Translations under genes and position numbers: made by a program | Assembly (NCBI RefSeq): GCF_003325375.1 | Contig: NZ_CP030862.1 | Span: forward strand, 6,689,501-6,753,500 | From: Streptomyces globosus | GTDB lineage: Bacteria; Actinomycetota; Actinomycetes; Streptomycetales; Streptomycetaceae | Reading direction: 5' to 3' | Length of the DNA: 64,000 nt | In this document: one piece after another, positions 31,898-40,271 of the stretch | Numbering within the stretch: position 1 is the stretch's first letter | Layout: each line of letters starts with the position of its first letter | The notes under the pieces: generated by a model | Databases searched by the model: none | Told to the model about the DNA's origin: nothing | Seen by the model: only the letters and a program-made list of their open reading frames with translations

Positions 31898-32737
31898 GTG
31901 CCCGACGGATGCCCCAGGCCAGGAGCCGCCCTCGCCCGCCATCGCGCGCGCCGCCGTGCCGGCCGCCGCGCCCGCGCCTCCGGGCGCGCGCCGGACGTGC
32001 GGGCCGCGGGGCTGCTCGCCCTGTGCGCGGCCGCGGCCTGCCTGGCCGGCTGCGCCGCCGCCCCGGCCGGCGGGTACACGGCCGCCGGAGCCGCGGCGCC
32101 CGGGCCTGAGCGGCGCGCCGGCGACAACGTCGCCCCGCGGGGGCCGGTGGAGTTCCGGCAGCTCGGCGGCCCGCCCCCGGCGGGCGGACCGGCGCCCTCG
32201 GCCGGCACGCCCGCCGGCGGTCCGGACGGGCCGGGCGCCGGCAGGTCCGGGGGCGGCGTACCCGGCGGGGGCGCCGCACCACCCGGTGGGCGCGGCAGCC
32301 AGGCACCGCCCGCCCCGGGATCCTCCGAGCCGGCGCCGGGGAGCCCCCCGGACAGCACGCCCCCTCCGGCCCCGAGCGCCTCGCCGCCTCCTGCATCCCC
32401 GCCCGCGAGCGTGCCCGCGCCCGCGCCCGGACCGGCGTACGTCACCGTGGGCGAGCCCGTCCGCGCGCCGGCGGCGGACCGCTGGTGCGAGCAGGTGACC
32501 GTCCGCATCGCCAACACGGGCGGCACGGCGGTCCGTTCGGGGACGCTCACCTTCGAGACGCACGTCATCGGCGCCTTCGGCATCGACTGGGCCACGGTCA
32601 GGACCCGTCGGCCCCTGCCCGCGCCGCTGGCCGGCGGGACGGCGCGGACGCAGACGTACACGGTCTGCCTGGACGCCTGGCGGGTCCCCCTCGGCATGCA
32701 CGTGGAGACCCGGCGGGTCACTGCCGCCTGGAGCTGA
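31898..32737 (+). CDS. Pro/Gly-rich lipoprotein
   Basis: 279 residues as given, with an uncertain start. A lipobox lies at LLALCAAAACLAGC, with Cys 52 of the long form; GTG 31997 would put this Cys at residue 19, a more normal signal length, so that start may be the true one. About 120 residues of Pro/Gly/Ala/Ser follow as a wall-spanning linker. A compact C-terminal domain ends the protein: WCEQVTVRIANTGGTAVRSG, FGIDWATVRTRRPLPAPLAG, TYTVCLDAWRVPLGMHVETR. The C-terminal domain looks like a beta-sandwich with one Cys pair. The role is unknown. Confidence 0.75.
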   Translation: MPDGCPRPGAALARHRARRRAGRRARASGRAPDVRAAGLLALCAAAACLAGCAAAPAGGYTAAGAAAPGPERRAGDNVAPRGPVEFRQLGGPPPAGGPAPSAGTPAGGPDGPGAGRSGGGVPGGGAAPPGGRGSQAPPAPGSSEPAPGSPPDSTPPPAPSASPPPASPPASVPAPAPGPAYVTVGEPVRAPAADRWCEQVTVRIANTGGTAVRSGTLTFETHVIGAFGIDWATVRTRRPLPAPLAGGTARTQTYTVCLDAWRVPLGMHVETRRVTAAWS

Positions 32738-32913
32738 GCCGCCCTGACGGCGCCCGGTGCCGGTGTCCGCGTACCGTCAGCGCAGGACGGTCCAGAAGAC
32801 CGCGGCGAACCGCGCGCGAGTGCCGCGGGTGCCGCCAGTGCGGTGAGGCTTCCCCGGCCCGCCGGCCGTCGCGGCTTTGGGGATTCCTTTACCGCCGGAC
32901 CGTCCGAATTCAT

Positions 32914-32926
32914 TTGCCTGTAGCAA
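32914..32926. promoter_or_regulatory. MarR operator half 1
   Basis: TTGCCTGTAGCAA, a TTGC-N5-GCAA palindrome. Its centre is 29 bp from that of the second copy; the two flank the probable promoter of the marR-MFS operon. Confidence 0.75.
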
Positions 32927-32942
32927 CCAACCGCTTCTATGG

Positions 32943-32955
32943 TTGCCTGGAGCAA
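32943..32955. promoter_or_regulatory. MarR operator half 2
   Basis: TTGCCTGGAGCAA, extended to GTTGC-N5-GCAAC at 32942-32956. It differs from the first copy only in one central base. Confidence 0.75.
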
Positions 32956-32979
32956 CGACACGCGGAGGAGGAGGGCCAG

Positions 32980-33435
32980 GTGCCGACGCAGACCGCCCCG
33001 GCGGACCGCTACGAGGAACTGGCCCGGCAGCTCGGCAGCATCGGCGCGGTCAAACGGGACCTCGGCCGCCTCCTCCCGCCGGACTGCCCCCCGGGCTCCG
33101 CGGCCGTCCTGACGATCCTCGACCGCCATGGAGAAATGCGGCTCAGCCGCCTCACCGACCTCATGGGCATCGACATCTCGGTGACCAGCCGCCACGTCGC
33201 CCATGTCGCCGACCGCGGCTGGATCACCCGGGACGCCGACCCCGGAGACGGCCGCTGCCGCATCCTGCGGCTCACGCCCGCGGGCGCCGCCCTCCTGGCC
33301 GAGATCGGCGCCCGGTACACCGGCGCGCTGGCCGGAGCCCTGGCCGACTGGTCCGCCCACGACGTGGACGCCCTGTGCTCGCTGCTGGCCCGACTCCGGA
33401 CGAGCGTCCGAACAGGCCTCCGGCAGAGCCCCTAG
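32980..33435 (+). CDS. MarR-family transcriptional regulator
   Basis: 151 residues from GTG 32980, preceded by GGAGGAGGG. Winged-helix features: LDRHGEMRLSRLTDLMGIDI, then SVTSRHVAHVADRGWITRDA and DGRCRILRLTPAGAALLAEI. MarR proteins are usually ligand-released repressors of a neighbouring efflux gene, which fits the MFS gene 14 nt downstream and the twin palindromes upstream. Confidence 0.93.
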   Translation: MPTQTAPADRYEELARQLGSIGAVKRDLGRLLPPDCPPGSAAVLTILDRHGEMRLSRLTDLMGIDISVTSRHVAHVADRGWITRDADPGDGRCRILRLTPAGAALLAEIGARYTGALAGALADWSAHDVDALCSLLARLRTSVRTGLRQSP

Positions 33436-33449
33436 ACGAAGGAACCCCC

Positions 33450-35078
33450 ATGACCACCACGACACCCGCCCGGGTGGAGGGAGGCGGCCCGTCGCAGGCC
33501 CCGTCCGGCCAGGCCCCCGCCGACGCCTCGGGCGTACCGATGACCCACCCGCAGATCATGAAGGCGCTCTCCGGGCTGATGCTCGGCATGTTCGTGGCGA
33601 TCCTGTCCTCGACGATCGTCTCCAACGCGCTCCCCCAGATCATCAGCGAGCTCGGCGGCACCCAGTCCTCCTACACCTGGGTCGTCACCGCCGCCCTGCT
33701 GTCGATGACCGCCGCGACCCCCCTGTGGGGCAAGCTCGCCGACCTGTTCAGCAAGAAGCTGCTGGTGCAGCTGGCCCTCGTCGTCTACGTGCTCGGCTCG
33801 GTCGTCGCCGGGCTGTCCCAGAGCACCGGCATGCTCATCGCCTGCCGCGTCGTCCAGGGCATCGGCGTCGGCGGCCTGTCCGCCCTCGCGCAGATCGTGA
33901 TGGCCGCCATGATCTCCCCGCGCGAGCGCGGCCGGTACAGCGGCTACCTCGGCGCCGTCTTCGCCGTCGCCACCGTCGGCGGCCCGCTGCTCGGCGGCGT
34001 CATCACCGACACCGACTGGCTGGGCTGGCGCTGGTGCTTCTACGTCGGCGTCCCCTTCGCCGTCATCGCACTCGTCGTCCTGCAGAAGACACTCCGGCTG
34101 CCCGTCGTCCGCCGCGCCGACGCCAAGGTCGACTGGCTCGGGGCGGTCCTCGTCAGCGGGGCCGTCTCGCTGCTGCTCATCTGGGTCACGCAGGCCGGCG
34201 ACTCCTACGGCTGGATCTCCTGGACCACCCTGGCCATGACCGGCGGCGCCGTCGTCCTCGCCCTGCTCTTCGTTCTCGCCGAAAGCCGCGCCGCCGACCC
34301 GGTCATCCCGCTGCGGCTCTTCCGGAACAAGACCATCGCCCTCGCCTCGGCCGCCTCCCTCTTCGTGGGCACGGCGATGTTCTCCGGCACCGTCTTCTTC
34401 AGCCAGTTCTTCCAGCTGGCCCGCGGTGAATCCCCCACGATGTCCGGCATCCTGACCATCCCGATGATCGGCGGGCTGTTCGTCTCCTCCACCGTCTCCG
34501 GCCAGGTGATCACCAAAACGGGCCGGTGGAAGGGGTGGATCGTCTCCGGCGGCGTGCTCCTGACCGCCGGCCTCGGGCTCCTCGGCACCCTGCGCCACGA
34601 CACCCCGTACTGGCACATCGCCGTCTACATGGCGCTCACCGGGCTCGGCCTCGGCATGATGATGCAGAACCTCGTCCTCGCCACCCAGAACCAGGTGGCA
34701 CCCGGCGACCTCGGCGCGGCCAGCTCCGTCGTCACCTTCTTCCGCTCCCTCGGCGGCGCCGTCGGCGTCTCGGCGCTCGGCGCGCTCATGGCCCACCGGG
34801 TCAGCCGCTACGTCGAGGAGGGGCTGGCCGCCCTCGGCCCGAAGGCGGCCGCGATGGGCCACGGCGGCACCGCCGGCGGCGGCATCCCCGACCTCGACGC
34901 CCTGCCCGCGCCGCTGCGCGCGGTCATCGAGTCCGCGTACGGGCACGGCGTGGGCGACGTGTTCCTCTACGCCGCCCCTTCGGCCCTCCTCGCGCTGCTC
35001 CTGGCGGTGTTCATCAAGGAGGTGGCGCTGAAGTCCGGCCCGGCGGAGCACGGTTCGGCGCCCTCCGTGCAGGAGTAG
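33450..35078 (+). CDS. DHA2 (EmrB/QacA)-type multidrug efflux transporter
   Basis: 542 residues, 14 predicted transmembrane helices. Family signatures: LGMFVAILSSTIVSNALPQI (motif D1), TAATPLWGKLADLFSKKLLV (motif A), CRVVQGIGVGGLSALAQIVM (motif B), and GAVFAVATVGGPLLGGVITD (motif C). A flexible N-terminal ~35 residues precede TM1. It is cotranscribed with the MarR gene and probably induced when the ligand releases MarR. The substrate cannot be told from sequence. Confidence 0.94.
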   Translation: MTTTTPARVEGGGPSQAPSGQAPADASGVPMTHPQIMKALSGLMLGMFVAILSSTIVSNALPQIISELGGTQSSYTWVVTAALLSMTAATPLWGKLADLFSKKLLVQLALVVYVLGSVVAGLSQSTGMLIACRVVQGIGVGGLSALAQIVMAAMISPRERGRYSGYLGAVFAVATVGGPLLGGVITDTDWLGWRWCFYVGVPFAVIALVVLQKTLRLPVVRRADAKVDWLGAVLVSGAVSLLLIWVTQAGDSYGWISWTTLAMTGGAVVLALLFVLAESRAADPVIPLRLFRNKTIALASAASLFVGTAMFSGTVFFSQFFQLARGESPTMSGILTIPMIGGLFVSSTVSGQVITKTGRWKGWIVSGGVLLTAGLGLLGTLRHDTPYWHIAVYMALTGLGLGMMMQNLVLATQNQVAPGDLGAASSVVTFFRSLGGAVGVSALGALMAHRVSRYVEEGLAALGPKAAAMGHGGTAGGGIPDLDALPAPLRAVIESAYGHGVGDVFLYAAPSALLALLLAVFIKEVALKSGPAEHGSAPSVQE

Positions 35079-35100
35079 GGGCGCGGCAGAGGCGGCAACT

Positions 35101-35124
35101 GCGGCTGCGGCTGCGGCTGCGGCT
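35101..35124. repeat. GCGGCT hexamer repeat
   Basis: Four perfect tandem GCGGCT units (then TGTGCAT and another GCGGCT) in the convergent gap between the MFS and GT39 genes. Probably a simple-sequence tract with no function. Confidence 0.8.
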
Positions 35125-35150
35125 GTGCATGCGGCTGCCGGGCGGCGGGA

Positions 35151-37325
35151 TCAGGACGCGCCGGAGGCGGCGGTCGCGGGGGCGGTCAGGTCGTAGAAGA
35201 CCGCTCCGCCCACCGTCGTGGCGGTGAAGTTGGCCTCCACCCACTCCGTGATCGCACTGCTGGTGGCGCCGCCGGGCCCGCCGCCGCGCCGCATCCCGGC
35301 CCCCTCGCCGGCGGCGGGGCCTGCGCTGCTCCCGATGAAGTAGTGGATCCTGCCGGACCGCACGTACTCCCGGAACTGCTCCAAGGTGGGCGAGGGATCG
35401 CTGCCGTTGAAGCCGCCGACCGGCATCACCGCTTCCCCGGAGGCCAGTTGGTAGCCCGCCGCGTTCTGGGCGCCCACGACGGCGGCTGCCCACGTGTACG
35501 CGCCCGCGCCCGCGCGCAGGGCCGCCACGGCCTCCCCGCTCGGCTTCGTCCCGTTCAGCAGGCCGCCCGCGCCCCCCGGGCCGCCGGGTCCGCCACCCCG
35601 CGGCCCGCCGGCGCCGCCCGCCGGGCCTCCGGGGCCTGCGGTCGCGCCGCCCGGGCCGCCGGGGAGCATCCGGCCGTCTGCCGTCCGCCCGTCCCGGCCC
35701 GGCATCCCGCCCGGCATACCTTGCACCGGGGCGCCCTGCGGGCCGGCGCCCTGCGGGAGGTCGGCGCCCTCGAAGGCCCTCCGCCCGCCGGGGCCCGCGC
35801 CGGCCACCGCCGGGCCGGCCTTCGGGATCGAGCCGGTGTGCGGGGACGCCACCGTGGCCAGGCAGTACGCGAACGGCCCGGCCAGTGCCGCGGCCAGCCC
35901 CAGCGCCGCCGCGGCCCGCGTGAACCTGCGGCCCTTCCGCGCACCCGCGAACAGCCCCGCGGCTGCCGCCAAGCCGGCGGCAAGCACGGCCCAGCGCAGC
36001 CACGGCAGGAAGTCCGGGGAACGCCCGAGCAGCACCCATGACCACCAGGCGGTCAGGGCGAGCGTGCCGGACAGGGCGGCCGCGGCCGCCGTACTGCCCC
36101 GCTCCTCCCACAGCAGCGCCACACCCATACCGACCAGCGCGGCCGTGAACGGCGCCAGGGCCACTGTGTAGTACTCGTGGAAAATGCCGCGCATCGAGCT
36201 GAAGACGGCCGCGGTGAGCAGCAGCGGACCGCCCCAGGCCAGGAAAGCGGCGCGCGCCGCGGACTCCATGGAGGCCGCCGGGCGGGCCGCCTTCCACGTG
36301 ATCACCAGCCCGGCGGCGAGCATGGCCAGGGCAGCGGGCAGCAGCCAGGACGCCTGCCCGCCGACACCGGCAGAGAACAGCCGCTCGATGCCGGTCTCCC
36401 CCCAGCCGCCACCGCCGCCGGGGCGGCCGCCGCCGACGCTGCCGGTCTCGTTGCCGTTGATCCGGCCGAGGCCGTTGTAGCCGAGGGTCAGCTCCAGGAA
36501 GGAGTTGGTCTGCGAGCCGCCGATGTACGGGCGCGAGGAGGCGGGCCACAGCTCGACGACCGCCACCCACCAGCCGCCCGCCACCGCCATGGCCGCCCCC
36601 GCCGCCAGCAGCTGGCCGAGCCTGCGGCGCAGCCGGGCCGGGGCGCAGAGGGCGTACAGGAGGGCCAGCGGCGGCAGGATCACGAACGCCTGGAGGGTCT
36701 TCGTCAGGAAGGCGAGGCCCGCCACCGCCCCGGCGGCGACCAGCCAGCCGGTACGGGCGCCGTCGAGGGCGCGCAGCACGCAGTAGACGGTGGCGGTCAG
36801 CAGCAGCGTGAGCAGCGCGTCGGGGTTGTTGAAGCGGAACATCAGCGCGGCGACCGGGGTGAGGGCGAAGACGGTGCCGCTGAGCAGGGCGGCCGCCGGG
36901 CCGAAGTGGCGGCGGACCGCCGCGTACAGCACGGCGGTTGTGGCGACGCCCATCAGGGCCTGCGGCACGAGGAGCTGCCAGCTGCCCAGCCCGAACAGCC
37001 GGACGGACAGGGCCATCGGCCACAGTGCTGCCGGCGGCTTGTCCACGGTGATGGAGTTGCCGGCGTCCGAGGAGCCGAAGAAGAAGGCCTTCCAGCTCTC
37101 GCTTCCGGCCTGGGCGGCCGCCGAGTAGAAGGAGTTGGCGTAGCCGGAGGCCCCGAGGTTCCACAGCAGCAGCGCGGCGGTCGCCGCGAGCAGGGCTCCC
37201 AGGGCGGGGAGTTCCCATCGGGGGCGGGGGACGGCCGGGGCGGCGGTCCGCCGCCCGGCGGTGCTGCCAGGGGCGGCGGCCCGGTCGGCGGGCGGGGCGT
37301 GCAGGGGCGGTACGGCCGAGGTCAT
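35151..37325 (-). CDS. GT39-family (ArnT/PMT-like) membrane glycosyltransferase
   Basis: 724 residues. About 11 transmembrane helices. The first extracytoplasmic loop carries the conserved ANSFYSAAAQAGSESWKAFF and the DKPP motif (SITVDKPPAALWPMA) of the family. A further conserved element is RFNNPDALLTLLLTATVYCV. The last ~200 residues form an extracytoplasmic domain with a very Gly/Pro-rich loop (residues ~530-590) ending in WVEANFTATTVGGAVFYDLT. It probably transfers a polyprenyl-phosphate sugar to an envelope acceptor. Its start overlaps the GT2 gene (ATGA), and the GT2 product may make the polyprenyl donor. Confidence 0.9.
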   Translation of the reverse strand: MTSAVPPLHAPPADRAAAPGSTAGRRTAAPAVPRPRWELPALGALLAATAALLLWNLGASGYANSFYSAAAQAGSESWKAFFFGSSDAGNSITVDKPPAALWPMALSVRLFGLGSWQLLVPQALMGVATTAVLYAAVRRHFGPAAALLSGTVFALTPVAALMFRFNNPDALLTLLLTATVYCVLRALDGARTGWLVAAGAVAGLAFLTKTLQAFVILPPLALLYALCAPARLRRRLGQLLAAGAAMAVAGGWWVAVVELWPASSRPYIGGSQTNSFLELTLGYNGLGRINGNETGSVGGGRPGGGGGWGETGIERLFSAGVGGQASWLLPAALAMLAAGLVITWKAARPAASMESAARAAFLAWGGPLLLTAAVFSSMRGIFHEYYTVALAPFTAALVGMGVALLWEERGSTAAAAALSGTLALTAWWSWVLLGRSPDFLPWLRWAVLAAGLAAAAGLFAGARKGRRFTRAAAALGLAAALAGPFAYCLATVASPHTGSIPKAGPAVAGAGPGGRRAFEGADLPQGAGPQGAPVQGMPGGMPGRDGRTADGRMLPGGPGGATAGPGGPAGGAGGPRGGGPGGPGGAGGLLNGTKPSGEAVAALRAGAGAYTWAAAVVGAQNAAGYQLASGEAVMPVGGFNGSDPSPTLEQFREYVRSGRIHYFIGSSAGPAAGEGAGMRRGGGPGGATSSAITEWVEANFTATTVGGAVFYDLTAPATAASGAS

Positions 37326-38590
37326 CGCAGGTGGTCCTTTGCAGCAGGGGTGCGCCGGTCGGGGAAGACCCAGGCGCGGAAGAGCAGGAACCGCAGAACG
37401 GTCGCGGCGAGGTTCGCCGTGACCAGCACGGCCAGTTCGGTGCCGTGCCCGGGGCGGGGGGCGGCGGCGCCGAGCGCGGCGAGTGAGCCGCTGGTCAGGG
37501 CCAGCCCGACGGCGAACACGACGAGGCCCTGCGCCTGCTGGCGCACGGCCCGCTCGCGGCCGCGCACCCCGAAGGTGAGCCGCCGGTTGGCGGCGGTGTT
37601 GGCGACCGCGGACAGCAGCAGCGCGGCCGCGTTCGCGGTCTGCGGCCCGGCGCCGGACCGGAGGAGGGTGTAGAGGGCGAGGTAGCAGAGGGTGGACAGG
37701 GCGCCGACGGTGCAGAAGCCGAGCAGCTGCCGGGCCAGCCCGCCCGGTACGCCGGGGAGGGCGCTGCGGTCGCGCGGGTCGTCGCCGAAGGGGCGGGCCA
37801 GCCGGTCCAGCGGCAGGGCGCCGGTGGCGAGCGCCCGGCCAACCCGCCACACGCCCTTCAGGTCCTCGACGGCGGTCCGGGCGATGTGGACGCTGGAGCG
37901 GGGGTCGTCCACCCAGTCGACCGGGACCTCGTGGATCCGCAGCCCGGCCCGTTCGGCGAGCACCAGCAGCTCGGTGTCGAAGAACCAGCCGGAGTCCTCC
38001 ACCAGCGGCAGCAGCCGTTCGGCGACGTCGCGCCGGACGGCCTTGAACCCGCACTGGGCGTCGCTGAAGCGGGCCGCCAGGGAGGAGCGCAGCAGCAGGT
38101 TGTACGCGCGGGAGACGAGCTCCCGCTTCGCTCCGCGGACCACGCGGGAGGAGCGGGCCAGCCGGGTGCCGATGGCCAGGTCGGAGTGGCCTGAGACGAG
38201 CGGGGCGACCAGCGGCAGCAGCGCGTTGAGGTCGGTCGAGAGGTCGACGTCCATGTAGGCCAGCACGGGTGCGTCGGAGCGTGCCCATACGGTGCGCAGG
38301 GCGCGGCCCCGGCCCTTCTCCTCCAGCCGGACGCTGCGTACGCCGTCGAGGCGGGCGGCGAGGTCGGCCGCTATCCGGGGGGTGGCGTCGGTGCTGGCGT
38401 TGTCGGCGATCGTGATGCGGAAGGCATACGGGAACGTGCGGCCGAGGTGGTCGTGGAGCCTGCGCACGCACGGGCCCAGGTCCGTCTCCTCGTTGAAGAC
38501 CGGGACCACCACGTCGAGGACGGGCCCTCCCGGCACGGGCGCGAGGTGCGTCCGTGCCGGGAGGGTGCCGGCGGGAGTGTCGGTTGGCAT
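37322..38590 (-). CDS. GT2 polyprenyl-phosphate glycosyltransferase fused to GtrA domain
   Basis: 422 residues. The N-terminal GT2 domain has VLDVVVPVFNEETDLGPCVR, the DxD-type VLAYMDVDLSTDLNALLPLV, and the acceptor region DAQCGFKAVRRDVAERLLPL of dolichyl/undecaprenyl-phosphate hexose synthases. The C-terminal ~140 residues form a four-helix GtrA domain (LLGFCTVGALSTLCYLALYT, LRFLLFRAWVFPDRR). The fusion suggests synthesis and flipping of one lipid-linked sugar, for use by the coupled GT39 enzyme. It lies 25 nt downstream of the histidine kinase gene, so the kinase pair may control it. Confidence 0.92.
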   Translation of the reverse strand: MPTDTPAGTLPARTHLAPVPGGPVLDVVVPVFNEETDLGPCVRRLHDHLGRTFPYAFRITIADNASTDATPRIAADLAARLDGVRSVRLEEKGRGRALRTVWARSDAPVLAYMDVDLSTDLNALLPLVAPLVSGHSDLAIGTRLARSSRVVRGAKRELVSRAYNLLLRSSLAARFSDAQCGFKAVRRDVAERLLPLVEDSGWFFDTELLVLAERAGLRIHEVPVDWVDDPRSSVHIARTAVEDLKGVWRVGRALATGALPLDRLARPFGDDPRDRSALPGVPGGLARQLLGFCTVGALSTLCYLALYTLLRSGAGPQTANAAALLLSAVANTAANRRLTFGVRGRERAVRQQAQGLVVFAVGLALTSGSLAALGAAAPRPGHGTELAVLVTANLAATVLRFLLFRAWVFPDRRTPAAKDHLR

Positions 38591-38615
38591 GCCCGAAGCC
38601 TGGCCGGGCGGGCTG

Positions 38616-40271
38616 TCACCGCTGTGTGGTGAGCCTGTGGCCCGTCTGTGAGTACGGTGCCGGGGCGGCCGGGACCTCGGCGGGCGCAGTCGTCGGCGTC
38701 CGGGGGTGGGGCTCGGGGGCAAGGGGCAGGACGACTTCGAAGCAGGTCCGGCCCGGGCGGCTCTCGACGGTGACGCGGCCGCCGTGTGCGGCGACGACGG
38801 CCGCGACGATGGCGAGCCCGAGGCCGGTGGAGCCCGCGGTCCGCGAGCGTGAGGCGTCGCCGCGCGCGAACCGCTCGAAGACGCGGGGCAGCAGCTCGGC
38901 GGGGATACCGGGGCCGTCGTCCTCGATCCGGAGGCGGACAGCAGGCTCCGGGCGGCCGGCTTTGGCGGATGTTTCACGTGAAACCGCCGGTGTTTCACGT
39001 GAAACACGGGCGGTGACGGTGGTTCCGGGCGGAGTGTGGGTGCGGGCATTGGCCAGCAGGTTGACCAGGACCTGCTGGAACCGGGCGGGGTCGGCCCGGA
39101 CGGGGGCCGGCTCGTCGGGAAGGTCGAGGCGCCAGTGGTGCCCGGGCCCGGCCGCGCGGGCGTCGCCGACCGCGTCGATGACGAGGGGGGCCAGGTCGGT
39201 GTCGGCGAGGGAGAGCGGGCGGCCCGCGTCGAGCCGGGCCAGCAGGAGGAGGTCCTCGACGAGCCCGGTCATCCGGGTGGCCTCGCACTCGATGCGGTCC
39301 AGGGCGTGCCGGGTGTCCGGTCCGGGCTCCTCCCTGCCCCGCCGGGTGAGCTCCGCGTAGCCGCGGATGGAGGCGAGCGGAGTGCGCAGCTCATGGCTGG
39401 CGTCGGCGACGAACTGCCGGACCCGCATCTCGCTCTGCTGGCGGGCGGTGAGGGCGGAGGAGACGTGGCCCAGCATCCGGTTGAGCGCGGCGCCGACCTG
39501 GCCGACCTCGGTGCGGGGATCGGCCTCCGCGTCGGGCACCCGCTCGTGCAGGGCGGGCTCGCCGCTGTGCAGGGGCAGTTCCGAGACGCGGGTCGCGGTG
39601 GCGGCCACCCGCCGCAGCGGGCGCAGGGCGACGCCGACCATGGCCTGGCCGGCGAGGGAGGCCGCGATCAGACCGGCCAGGGTGACGCACACCTCGACCG
39701 CGACCAGGGTCCTCACGGTGGAGTCGACCTCGGCGAGCGGGTAGCCGAGGGCGATGCTGCCGTCGGGGGCGGCGAGGACGCGGTAGCCGCCGAGCCCCGG
39801 CAGGTCCAGGTCGGCGGGGGCGGTCCGCCCGGCCGCGGCCGCCTTGAGGGCGACGCGGGCGAGGGCGTCGGTCTGGGCCTGGGTGAGGGCGCGCCGGTGG
39901 TCGGCGGCGGGCCCGCCGGATGCGGAGAGGTGGGCACCGCGGACGGTGCCGTCGGCGTCGGTGCGGATGCCGACGGCACCCAGCGGGGTTCCGGGCGCGA
40001 CCACGAACCAGAGGGCGTCACGGCCGGGCTTTCCCGCGCCGGGCCCCTTGGGGCCGGCCATGTCGACGCTGCCCCTCAGCTGCTGGTCCACCTTGGCGAC
40101 GAGGTAGGAGCGCAGGGCAAGAGTGGTGACGGTGCCGATGGCGGCGCCGACGACGGCGATCAGCGACACCGCGGAGACGACGAGCCGGGCCCGCAGCGAC
40201 CAGGTGCGCCCGCGCCGCAGCAGGCGGCGGACCGGACCGCGGCCCGGCCCCGGGCGGGCCCGCCCCGTCAC
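38616..40271 (-). CDS. OmpR-partner sensor histidine kinase with parS sites inside the gene
   Basis: 551 residues from GTG 40271 (overlapping the regulator stop as GTGA). TM1 is around LVVSAVSLIAVVGAAIGTVT and TM2 around VCVTLAGLIAASLAGQAMVG, with a ~100-residue extracellular sensor between, then HAMP. The HisKA box is FVADASHELRTPLASIRGYA, the N-box VLVNLLANARTHTP, G1 LRIEDDGPGIP, and G2 STGLGLAIVAAVVAAHGG. Between the N- and G1-boxes an extra segment (RVSRETPAVSRETSAKAG) is encoded by two parS palindromes; each parS reads VSRET. The insertion is in a loop of the ATPase fold, so activity is probably kept. Confidence 0.93.
   Translation of the reverse strand: MTGRARPGPGRGPVRRLLRRGRTWSLRARLVVSAVSLIAVVGAAIGTVTTLALRSYLVAKVDQQLRGSVDMAGPKGPGAGKPGRDALWFVVAPGTPLGAVGIRTDADGTVRGAHLSASGGPAADHRRALTQAQTDALARVALKAAAAGRTAPADLDLPGLGGYRVLAAPDGSIALGYPLAEVDSTVRTLVAVEVCVTLAGLIAASLAGQAMVGVALRPLRRVAATATRVSELPLHSGEPALHERVPDAEADPRTEVGQVGAALNRMLGHVSSALTARQQSEMRVRQFVADASHELRTPLASIRGYAELTRRGREEPGPDTRHALDRIECEATRMTGLVEDLLLLARLDAGRPLSLADTDLAPLVIDAVGDARAAGPGHHWRLDLPDEPAPVRADPARFQQVLVNLLANARTHTPPGTTVTARVSRETPAVSRETSAKAGRPEPAVRLRIEDDGPGIPAELLPRVFERFARGDASRSRTAGSTGLGLAIVAAVVAAHGGRVTVESRPGRTCFEVVLPLAPEPHPRTPTTAPAEVPAAPAPYSQTGHRLTTQR
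38971..38984. promoter_or_regulatory. parS: parS site 1 (inside histidine kinase gene)
   Basis: A perfect GTTTCACGTGAAAC palindrome, the Streptomyces ParB binding site. It lies 7 nt from parS site 2 within coding DNA. Confidence 0.95.
38992..39005. promoter_or_regulatory. parS: parS site 2 (inside histidine kinase gene)
   Basis: A perfect GTTTCACGTGAAAC. With site 1 it forms a tandem pair 21 bp apart centre to centre (two helical turns, same face), in frame with the kinase. Confidence 0.95.

Noticed and set aside
32005..32400. Pro/Gly-rich tract of the lipoprotein as a collagen-like or antifreeze domain
   Set aside because: No regular Gly-X-Y triplet; it fits a wall-spanning linker.
35101..35124. 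GCGGCT tandem repeat as a regulatory element or CRISPR
   Set aside because: Repeat units are 6 bp with no spacers, and it lies in a convergent gap between two genes.
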